From NCBI GenBank assembly GCA_004172935.1, contig SDZD01000039.1, positions 1-64,000 of the forward strand: a DNA stretch of 64,000 nt, written 5' to 3'. The notes below the pieces were generated by a model, which searched no databases, was not told the DNA's origin, and saw nothing but the letters and a program-made list of their open reading frames with translations. A program made the position numbers and the translations under genes. Shown here piece by piece: positions 57,576 through 64,000 of the stretch. This stretch comes from a bacterium (GTDB lineage Bacteria; Armatimonadota; Abditibacteriia; Abditibacteriales; Abditibacteriaceae). Numbering within the stretch: position 1 is the first letter of the stretch; the number at the start of each line of letters is the position of its first letter.

Positions 57576-58724
57576 TCAGGTGTTTTGAAGTGAGGTTTGG
57601 GTGCGTCTCTTAATCAACCAGGCGAAGAGGCAGATGGCGGCGATGGCGACAAATTCGACGGGAATGGGCACTCGGCGGTCGTCGTAGATAATACGCGGCG
57701 GTGGGGTAAGTTCGGATTGGTCGGAAGCTGGGGCAAAGTTCAGGTCGCCCCAGCCGGGGCGAGGCGAGGAGCCGTCGATGAAGGCAGTTAGGCGCAGGGG
57801 GCCATCAGGAAGGGGTAGGCCCTGCCCTTTCAGTTTTTGGGCATCGAGTGGGGCCGAATAGTGAAGGTCGCCGGGCCAGCGAGCGCTTTTACCCTGATTA
57901 GCGATTTGGGCATCGACTCGCTTATCGCCGACGAAGAAGACGCGGAGAGAACGGTAGTCGCGAACTTTACGGGCGCTTTCGGGTTCGCGGTAGGGATAGA
58001 AAGGGGCTTCGCTTTTGAAGGAGAGACGAATGGCTCCGGCTTCGGCGCTATGGGTGTTGACATTCGCCGCGATTTGGAAGGCAGTGAGGAAATAGCCCGC
58101 CTTTATATAGGGAGAGAGCCAGTCGCGGGTATCGGGTGATATGGTGTAGCGGTGTTCGCGTAGCCACTTGAGTAAAGCGGGGGCATCGCTGGCTTTGAGG
58201 ACTGCGGCATCGTAGTCGCCGATGCGCTTTTGCTCGATGACTTCAACTCCACCGGGGGCACCGGATGGGGCCGCTGTGTCAATGATGGCACCTCCGAGAG
58301 TCAATTGCTTCTGCGAAAATAGCAACGAGGTCCACTTGATGCCGCTTTGAACGATTGTCTTTCGTTTTGGGAGCAGTTCATGTTCGAGTTGATTAAAAAG
58401 TTGGTCTTGGACGGCGCCGAGTTGGGGTTTGGTGGGGGTGGGAACTAGAAAGCCGAAGTTTTTTGACTCGGTGCGGAAGTTGGCGCGGCGGATGAAGTGT
58501 TCGGTGCCGCTTTTGGAGTCCCAGACGATGAGCGCGGATTCGGTGGTGATGCGGATGGGAGAATTGGGGTTATCGGAAATCATCGCGCACGCATGGCATG
58601 TGGCAGGGGCCAACATGGACAAGGCGAGAAGGGGCGTTACTGAAAATTGGATTCGAGTTTTTAGTTGTTGGTTTATAGTGGTGAGTTTTGAGTCGTGATT
58701 TGCGACTTTTGAGAGTGAGAACAT
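57576..58724 (-). CDS. DUF2330 family secreted/membrane-anchored protein (copy 2)
   Basis: 382 residues. A longer N-terminus (MFSLSKVANHDSKLTTINQQ) leads into a signal-like helix (SVTPLLALSMLAPATCHACA), so the true start may lie further in. The family motifs repeat those of copy 1: IRITTESALIVWDSKSGTEH, FIRRANFRTE, GFLVPTPTKPQL. The C-terminal helix is VPIEFVAIAAICLFAWLI. The gene order and close similarity point to tandem duplication. No function is known for the family. Confidence 0.85.
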   Translation of the reverse strand: MFSLSKVANHDSKLTTINQQLKTRIQFSVTPLLALSMLAPATCHACAMISDNPNSPIRITTESALIVWDSKSGTEHFIRRANFRTESKNFGFLVPTPTKPQLGAVQDQLFNQLEHELLPKRKTIVQSGIKWTSLLFSQKQLTLGGAIIDTAAPSGAPGGVEVIEQKRIGDYDAAVLKASDAPALLKWLREHRYTISPDTRDWLSPYIKAGYFLTAFQIAANVNTHSAEAGAIRLSFKSEAPFYPYREPESARKVRDYRSLRVFFVGDKRVDAQIANQGKSARWPGDLHYSAPLDAQKLKGQGLPLPDGPLRLTAFIDGSSPRPGWGDLNFAPASDQSELTPPPRIIYDDRRVPIPVEFVAIAAICLFAWLIKRRTQTSLQNT

Positions 58725-58903
58725 GGGGGTTAGAATGAGGGACGGGAGCGAATGTTCCCGAATTGATTTTTTTGGAGGGCTTACTGAGGGGTTAGCTTCA
58801 GTGAGGGGAATTAAGCACCGTGGGGTAAAGGTATAAAGGTTGTGTGAGGAGGCTTGTGGTGTGGGAAAACGAGGCGGTTTCTGATTTGCCCCAGGGGGTG
58901 GCG

Positions 58904-59590
58904 ATGAAAATCGCGACTCTTTTGGCGCTGGTCGCCGCGATGCTGTTTGCTGGAGGCACTTCCAGGGCAGCAGACCCGAATATTGCCGGAGGCAATTCGT
59001 TTGTGCGCGTTCTTCATGCTATCTCAAATAGTCCGAAAGTGGACGTTTATCTGGATGGCAAGAAGAAGCTCAATGACATCGAGTTCGATACGCTGAGCAA
59101 GTATTTGCGGATTCCCTCGGGATACCATAGTTTCCGCATTACAAGCAACAATCCGACTCGGACGTTGGCTTCGGGGTCGCGCAATTTTTCGCGCAACCAT
59201 TTTTACACGGTGGGTGTATTTGGAATGCTAAATTCGCCCAAGCTGTTTGCCGCCGATGACACAGCGGGGCAAGTGCCTTACAACCGCGCGATGCTGACGG
59301 TTTATCATCTGGCACCGGGGGCACCAGCGGTGGGTGTAACGGGCACTATCCGAGGGACAGAGGTACTGACTTTCACACGCAGCCTCACTTATGGGCGGCG
59401 GGCCGTGCTGGGGATTCCGGCGCTTCCGATGACTGTGCGGGTGGTACGCTCGAATATGCCTGTGAATCGAGGTGTGTTGAAAACCATCACCGGGGTTTCG
59501 CCGCGTGCGGGGCGCAAATATGCGGCTTACGTCATTGGGAATGTGTCGCGTAATTTCAAGGTGTTGCTGGATGTGACAGGAAGCCAGTAG
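58904..59590 (+). CDS. DUF4397-domain secreted protein
   Basis: 228 residues from the ATG at 58904, chosen for the GGGGG ribosome site and the signal peptide (MKIATLLALVAAMLFAGGTS, ending RA-AD). The domain is recognised in SFVRVLHAISNSPKVDVYLD, then LRIPSGYHSFRITSNNPTRT and YTVGVFGML. A second repeat half begins at NRAMLTVYHLAPGAPAVGVT. DUF4397 proteins are exported beta-rich proteins of unknown role, often cell-surface. It ends at a strong terminator. Confidence 0.85.
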   Translation: MKIATLLALVAAMLFAGGTSRAADPNIAGGNSFVRVLHAISNSPKVDVYLDGKKKLNDIEFDTLSKYLRIPSGYHSFRITSNNPTRTLASGSRNFSRNHFYTVGVFGMLNSPKLFAADDTAGQVPYNRAMLTVYHLAPGAPAVGVTGTIRGTEVLTFTRSLTYGRRAVLGIPALPMTVRVVRSNMPVNRGVLKTITGVSPRAGRKYAAYVIGNVSRNFKVLLDVTGSQ

Positions 59591-59609
59591 GTTAGATATT
59601 TTTAGTTGG

Positions 59610-59641
59610 ACGCCCGCCTAGAGATAGGCGGGCGTTTTTTT
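59610..59641 (+). terminator. Terminator after the DUF4397 gene
   Basis: ACGCCCGCCTA pairs with TAGGCGGGCGT around GAGA and is followed by seven T. Confidence 0.93.
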
Positions 59642-59658
59642 GAGCTATTAGCTATTGG

Positions 59659-59770
59659 CTTTTAGCTTTTAGCTTTTAGCTTTTAGCTTTTAGCTTTTAG
59701 CTTTTAGCTTTTAGCTTTTAGCTTTTAGCTTTTAGCTTTTAGCTTTTAGCTTTTAGCTTTTAGCTTTTAG
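59659..59770. repeat. Heptamer tandem repeat, 16 copies of CTTTTAG
   Basis: Sixteen exact copies of the seven-base unit run without interruption from 59659 to 59770, preceded by diverged copies (GCTATTAGCTATTGG). The gap 59591-59884 holds nothing else apart from the terminator. A short relic of the same sequence is at 42466-42490. It lies 114 bases before the start of the next gene. Confidence 0.95.
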
Positions 59771-59884
59771 CTTTGGCGCCAAGCGAGCCATGTCCCTACC
59801 ATCACAGTGCAGTGTTCGTCAGTGGGGCAATATGGATGAAATGCAACTTTGGGTGGGGTGCCTCGTTCCAAAAATGCACCTTTT

Positions 59885-62329
59885 ATGAAACTTGCCTCAC
59901 CCAAATTTTTGTTCGTGCTTGCTTTATGTCCGGCGGTGGCTCAGGCGGCTCCTGTTGTGACTGGCAAGGCGGAGGTCAAACCTATTTCAGCTACTATCGA
60001 AAGTGTTTTTGAGCGGGCCAAAGGGAATCGCGCGCAGATCGAATTGGCGTGGAAACAGACCCCCAAGAAACAGCGAGCGGGCATGTTGTTTTTGCTTGCG
60101 AACGCGCCCGATTCGGATTTGCAGACATTGAGCGCGGCATTTTTGCGCACGCAAGTACAGATCGCTTTTGAGGCGCGCGATAAGTCGCCGTGGAAAACGC
60201 AGATTTCGGAAGCGGTGTTCTTCAATGATGTGCTGCCTTATGCTTCGCTGACTGAGAAGCGCGATGATGTGCGTGGGCAACTGCGCACGTTGTCGTTGCC
60301 GCTGATTGTGGGCATCAAGTCGCCTTCTGAGGCGGCGCTGACCATCAATCGGAAGTTATTTCCGCTGGTGAAGGTGAAATATTCGACGGAGCGGGCGCGC
60401 CCCGACCAAAGCCCAGCGGAGTCAATGCAAAGCGGGAAGGCTTCGTGTTCGGGGCTGTCGATTTTGCTGGTGGATGCTTGCCGCAGTGTGGGCATTCCGG
60501 CGCGTGTGGTGGGGACGCCGATGTGGTCGAATGGGCGTGGTAATCACACCTGGGTCGAGGTTTGGGATGGGGAATGGAAATTTATAGGGGCGGCTGAAGG
60601 CGACGACCTGAACAAAGGTTGGTTCGTGGGGGATGCCTCGAAGGCGAACACCGGAAAGGCCGAAAACGCCATTTATGCGACGAGCTGGGGGAAAACCGGC
60701 GTCGCGTTTCCGATGGTTTGGGACCAGGACAACCAGAACGTGGGCGCACAGAATGTGACGCTGCGCTATGCCCCCGAACCCCAGCCCGTTGCCGCCGAGG
60801 GGAAGACCCGTTTACTGGTTTCGATTCAGGGAGCGGATGGAAAGCGAATCGTAGTTCCTGTGACAGCGATTGACGCCGAAGGGAAGAAATTGGGTTCGGG
60901 TTCGACACGCGGCGAAACCGCCGATGCGAACGACTTTTTGTCGTTCGAGGTGCCGCATAATTCGACGATCACGTTGGAGATCACACAGAACGGACAGGTC
61001 GGGCGCGGCGTGGTGAAAGTGGGGGCCGATGCGGAACAGAAAGTGGCTTTGAGCGCCCAAGTGCCGAAGCCCGCAGGGCCAGATTTGTCGCAATTGGCGA
61101 CGCGAGTGCCCGTTATTACGCCGAAATACATCACTCCGGTTGGAAAACCGATTCCAGCGGAGCTAGAAACGCAGATTCGGGCAGCGGCTAAGGAGTTTTT
61201 CGCTCTACCTGCCGATGAAAGGGCGCGTTGGAAGGCTCCTGAGGTATTGGATAGCGCTCTGGCGACCAATGAAGCCGCGATTCGCGCGGTAGTCTGGTCG
61301 GTCTATAAAGCGACAGAGCAACCCGATTTGAAGAAGGATTTCGAGGCGAATGTGGCGCGCAATGGGCAGTATGTGTCGCCGTTCGCGATTCGCACGGTGG
61401 GCGAAAAGCCGAAGAATGGGTGGGGGTTAGTTATCGCGATGCATGGCGGCGGTGGGACGGCCAAGGAAGTGAACGATTCGCAGTGGGAGGGCATGAAAAC
61501 CCACTATCGCGACCACCCTGAACTGGGCGGTTACAAGTACATGGCGCTGCGGGCGCCCAATGACACATGGAACGGGTTTTACGACGACTATGTGTATCCG
61601 CTTGTGGCGAACCTGATTCGCGCTCAGGTGCTGTATGGGGATGTCGATTTGAATCGGGTTTATATCATGGGGTACTCGCATGGCGGCTACGGCGCTTATG
61701 CCATCGGGCCGAAGACTCCTGACCGCTTTGCCTTCGTTCATGCTTCGGCGGGTGCTGTGACTGATGGCGAAAGCAGTTCGAAGACACTGCGCAACACGCC
61801 TTTCACGGCGATGGTAGGCGAGTTCGATACGGCTTATGATCGGCTGGCGCGCAACCAGAAATTCGATGTGGGAATCAAGGAGTTACGCGGCGACCGTACG
61901 GATATTTTCCCGGTGCGCGTGGATGTCATGAAGGGATTTCAGCATGGCAACCTCCCTGACCGCGATGAGTTGGTGGAGATGTTGCCAGTGAGCCGCAACC
62001 CTGTACCACATGAGTTGACGTGGGAACAGACCGATGGGGTTGTGCGCGACTTCTTCTGGTTGCAGAGCGAAGCCCCCGGCAAGAAGCGCGAGATCGACGC
62101 GACGGTGAAGGACAACGCCGTGACAGTGACGACGACGGGCGAAGTGAAAGAGGCAGCAGTGCTGCTGGATTCGCGGCTGGTCGATTACTCGAAGCCCGTC
62201 ACATTGAATGTGAACGGGAAGGCTTCGGCTCTGGATTTGGAGCCGAGTTTCGCGACGCTGTGCGACACGATGGCGCGGCGCGGCGATAGAGAACTTGCGT
62301 TTTCGGTTCGCATTCCTTTGATGCCTTAA
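59885..62329 (+). CDS. Secreted transglutaminase-like / alpha-beta hydrolase fusion protein
   Basis: 814 residues from the ATG at 59885, with signal peptide SPKFLFVLALCPAVAQA. The first half has a transglutaminase-like (papain fold) core: C188 in GKASCSGLSILLVDACRSVG, H221 in GNHTWVEVWDGEWKF. Residues 290-400 are beta-rich. From about 520 an esterase of the PHB-depolymerase type follows: GLVIAMHGGGGTAKE, S598 in IMGYSHGGYGAY, D648 in MVGEFDTAY, H687 in GFQHGNLPDRDE. A C-terminal beta domain closes it. Both triads look complete. A cell-wall or polymer-degrading role is plausible; the substrate is unknown. Confidence 0.85.
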   Translation: MKLASPKFLFVLALCPAVAQAAPVVTGKAEVKPISATIESVFERAKGNRAQIELAWKQTPKKQRAGMLFLLANAPDSDLQTLSAAFLRTQVQIAFEARDKSPWKTQISEAVFFNDVLPYASLTEKRDDVRGQLRTLSLPLIVGIKSPSEAALTINRKLFPLVKVKYSTERARPDQSPAESMQSGKASCSGLSILLVDACRSVGIPARVVGTPMWSNGRGNHTWVEVWDGEWKFIGAAEGDDLNKGWFVGDASKANTGKAENAIYATSWGKTGVAFPMVWDQDNQNVGAQNVTLRYAPEPQPVAAEGKTRLLVSIQGADGKRIVVPVTAIDAEGKKLGSGSTRGETADANDFLSFEVPHNSTITLEITQNGQVGRGVVKVGADAEQKVALSAQVPKPAGPDLSQLATRVPVITPKYITPVGKPIPAELETQIRAAAKEFFALPADERARWKAPEVLDSALATNEAAIRAVVWSVYKATEQPDLKKDFEANVARNGQYVSPFAIRTVGEKPKNGWGLVIAMHGGGGTAKEVNDSQWEGMKTHYRDHPELGGYKYMALRAPNDTWNGFYDDYVYPLVANLIRAQVLYGDVDLNRVYIMGYSHGGYGAYAIGPKTPDRFAFVHASAGAVTDGESSSKTLRNTPFTAMVGEFDTAYDRLARNQKFDVGIKELRGDRTDIFPVRVDVMKGFQHGNLPDRDELVEMLPVSRNPVPHELTWEQTDGVVRDFFWLQSEAPGKKREIDATVKDNAVTVTTTGEVKEAAVLLDSRLVDYSKPVTLNVNGKASALDLEPSFATLCDTMARRGDRELAFSVRIPLMP

Positions 62330-62343
62330 TTGAGGGGAAATGA

Positions 62344-62376
62344 AAAAGGGCGACGCAAACCGCGTCGCCCTTTTTT
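62344..62376 (+). terminator. Terminator after the transglutaminase-esterase gene
   Basis: AAAAGGGCGACGC and GCGTCGCCCTTTT form a long perfect stem followed by further T. Confidence 0.93.
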
Positions 62377-62430
62377 GTTGCCAATGGGGTTGGTACGTCG
62401 GTGACTCCTTTCGTAGTGATGAAGAACTGT

Positions 62431-62570
62431 TTGAGGGCGAACACAAGGTTCGCCCCTACAAAGGACAATAGCCCCGATTGATTTTAAAAATCCTAATTCG
62501 CTAGTTAGGATTCTGCTTAATTTCAATTCAGATTTCCCCCTGTAGGGGCGAACCTTGTGTTCGCCCTCAA
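62431..62570. repeat. MITE-like element with 30-bp perfect inverted repeats
   Basis: Arms at 62431-62460 and 62541-62570 are perfectly complementary over 30 bases and carry TGTAGGGGCGAACC ends. The 80-base centre contains a further hairpin (ATCCTAA/TTAGGAT). No ORF is present. The design matches the element at 39021-39126. Confidence 0.7.
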
Positions 62571-62616
62571 TCAGCTACCCAATGAGCGGTAATAGGGAAC
62601 ACCTGGCCCTTTGGTT

Positions 62617-62964
62617 TTAGGCCCAGAGGGATGCCAGAGTGGCGAAGATGTTTTTTGCGGGGGTGGGAGAGGTGTGGTTTGTGGTTGTCCAGTTGGAGTT
62701 GTTGGCGATGGCCTGGATGACTACTCGACCTGCCCTACTCGCTTGCCATTGCTGGCCGGGGCGCAACAGGGTGTCGCCAGCTTCACCTTCTTGAGTGAGC
62801 CAGAGAACGCCCGATGTGGCGCGCACTTCCAAACCGGGACGGGCTTCGATGGTTTGGGTTTGGCCGCTCAGGAGGGTTGGGGACTGGGCGGAGTCTTGTT
62901 GTGAACGGCTGGGGCGGGCCGTTGTCATGGATGGATTTTGCTGGATTCTTCCTACGAATTGCAT
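62617..62964 (-). CDS. DUF2917-domain protein
   Basis: 115 residues from the ATG at 62964, preceded by AGGAG. The central part (LLSGQTQTIEARPGLEVRAT, then GVLWLTQEGEAGDTLLRPGQ and GRVVIQAIANN) shows the cupin-like DUF2917 pattern ('l~~Gq.l.l.a..G~~lrv~~G.vWlT~eGd..D~~L.~Ge.l'). The N-terminus is polar and Ser/Gln-rich. The family is of unknown function. It is divergent from the MocR-type gene with a 174-base gap. Confidence 0.7.
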   Translation of the reverse strand: MQFVGRIQQNPSMTTARPSRSQQDSAQSPTLLSGQTQTIEARPGLEVRATSGVLWLTQEGEAGDTLLRPGQQWQASRAGRVVIQAIANNSNWTTTNHTSPTPAKNIFATLASLWA

Positions 62965-63138
62965 GTAACTTTCTCCTGTTGTGACAGAGAGTTTCGGGGG
63001 GTTGAAACACGAAACATAGGCGCAACAATTGGTTATTTTGGGCAGTACAGTTTTGAATTTATACAACTGTATCGGTCACAAATGGGGGTAATTGTGCCTA
63101 TCCTTGTCTTAAAAAGCGAAGACACTGAGGATATGAGC

Positions 63139-64000
63139 ATGAATGGGGGCGACTCGAACGAGGGGTTGTTGTATGAACAGGTGGCTTCGCGCTTCGTGTC
63201 GTTGATAGAGAAGGGGACGCTTCAAGTTGGTGAGCGGGTGCCCTCGGTGCGGCGGATGGCGGCGCAGGAAGGGGTGAGCATTTCGACGGTGGTCCATGCG
63301 TACCGCGCGTTGGAGGATGAGGGATGGTTGGAAGCGCGGCCCCAATCGGGGTATTATGTGCGGCGCAAGGTTGCCACGCCCGCCCCCATGTCGCGGCACT
63401 TGCCGTTGCTGCCAGAACCCGATGTTTCGTGCCCGGAGTGTGAGCCGACGCCAGTTTCGATTGTGGATATTTCGATGCGGGTGGCGCATGTGATACGCGA
63501 CCCGAACATGATTCAGCTGGGCATGGCAGTGTGTGACCCAAACATTCACCCGACGAAGCAGTTGAACCGGATGTTGCAGGAGGTGGCACGCAGTTGTAGC
63601 AATGCGGGCAACACGTATAACACGGCGCCGGGGGCACCTGAGGTGCGGGCGGCGATTGCGGCTCGGTCGCTGAGCGCGGGGTGTGCGCTGGGGCCAGACG
63701 ATGTGGTGATGACGCTGGGGTGTTTGGAGGCGCTGAATTTGTGTTTGCGCGCAGTGTGTGAGCCGGGAGATACGGTGGTGCTGGAATCGCCGACTTACTT
63801 TAGCGCGCTACAGGCGATTGAGGTGCTGGGACTACGCGCATTGGAAGTGCCAACGCATCCACGCGATGGGATCGTGTTGGAAGCGTTGGAAGAGGTGTTG
63901 GAGCGGGAGCCGGTGAAGGCGTGCTTGCTGATGCCTTGTTTCAGTAACCCGTTGGGTTCGCGGATGCCGGAAGAAAATAAGAAGCGACTGGTGGAGATGT
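63139..64000 (+). CDS. MocR/GntR-type regulator with aminotransferase domain (partial, runs off right edge)
   Basis: The frame is open to the window edge (287 residues seen). The start at ATG 63139 is chosen for the GAGGAT site seven bases upstream; in-frame ATGs at 63133 and 63082 are alternatives. The N-terminal GntR winged helix is GLLYEQVASRFVSLIEKGTL, ERVPSVRRMAAQEGVSISTV and YRALEDEGWLEARPQSGYYV. From residue 110 a type I aminotransferase fold follows (NAGNTYNTAPGAPEVRAAIA, then VVLESPTYFSALQAIEVLGL and LLMPCFSNPLGSRMPEENKK). MocR proteins bind PLP and regulate metabolic genes; the target here is not known. Confidence 0.9.
   Translation, partial: MNGGDSNEGLLYEQVASRFVSLIEKGTLQVGERVPSVRRMAAQEGVSISTVVHAYRALEDEGWLEARPQSGYYVRRKVATPAPMSRHLPLLPEPDVSCPECEPTPVSIVDISMRVAHVIRDPNMIQLGMAVCDPNIHPTKQLNRMLQEVARSCSNAGNTYNTAPGAPEVRAAIAARSLSAGCALGPDDVVMTLGCLEALNLCLRAVCEPGDTVVLESPTYFSALQAIEVLGLRALEVPTHPRDGIVLEALEEVLEREPVKACLLMPCFSNPLGSRMPEENKKRLVEM

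Noticed and set aside
59659..59770. Regular repeats taken as a possible CRISPR array
   Set aside because: The units are contiguous heptamers without spacers and no cas genes are in the window; it is a simple tandem repeat.
1..64000. Insertion sequences, rRNA and tRNA genes
   Set aside because: No transposase motif, no rRNA segment and no convincing tRNA cloverleaf was seen in the window by eye; a tRNAscan run would be needed to exclude a tRNA.

Overview
The window falls into two parts. Bases 1 to about 36,415 are the right-hand part of an integrated temperate siphophage, or phage-plasmid-like element, whose left end lies outside the window. Bases 36,450 to 64,000 are bacterial chromosome. 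The host is probably a member of Armatimonadota or Abditibacteriota. This rests on large DUF1559-type prepilins with an H-X9-DG tail, tandem DUF2330 proteins, many secreted glycan-active enzymes and moderately high GC. It is an inference from gene content, not from a marker gene; no rRNA or tRNA was seen.

Prophage, left to right. A first tail module on the minus strand (1-2587) has an unfinished tape measure protein and a tail assembly chaperone with a -1 frameshift site. A second, paralogous module on the plus strand (3957-12309) has a tail tube protein, a frameshifting chaperone, an HK97-gp10-like protein and a 1,697-residue tape measure carrying a peptidase-like domain. Between the two divergent modules is an AT-rich gene (2725-3669) that appears to fuse a HEPN ribonuclease-like domain to a PD-(D/E)XK nuclease. 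It is the best candidate for an undescribed defence or toxin gene here. A lipoprotein and a host-like prepilin interrupt the tail genes at 12.3-13.6 kb. The distal tail follows in the order of the alphaproteobacterial gene transfer agent: DUF2460, DUF2163, NlpC/P60-like peptidase, tip protein, then fibre genes (13.8-21.8 kb). No terminase, portal, capsid, holin or classical endolysin gene was recognised.

After a bidirectional terminator come small minus-strand genes, a ribbon-helix-helix regulator coupled to a tyrosine recombinase (23.5-24.8 kb), and a tightly overlapping minus-strand replication operon (25.1-32.4 kb). The operon contains an excisionase-like HTH protein, a possible annealing or recombination protein, a primase-polymerase, an RNase H and a DnaB/RepA-like helicase. 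A perfect 28-bp inverted repeat with iteron-like motifs follows the helicase and is a candidate origin. The operon has a convincing promoter at 32.49-32.51 kb. The plus-strand arm (32.6-36.4 kb) carries a possible regulator, secreted morons and a large serine integrase at the right edge.

Chromosome: an OmpR-type two-component system directly beside the prophage; a prepilin; a GH-A clan glycoside hydrolase; a ferric-type ABC permease and binding protein without an ATPase; a class C beta-lactamase fold hydrolase; a polysaccharide deacetylase; a run of GH16 hydrolase, zinc-type dehydrogenase and PNGase F-like protein; a membrane protein with an Xre regulator; a polyprenyl glycosylphosphotransferase; two DUF2330 paralogues; a DUF4397 protein; a transglutaminase-esterase fusion; a DUF2917 protein; and the start of a MocR-type regulator. 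Intergenic DNA holds MITE-like inverted repeats, an array of nested AT-rich palindromes and a 16-copy heptamer tandem repeat.
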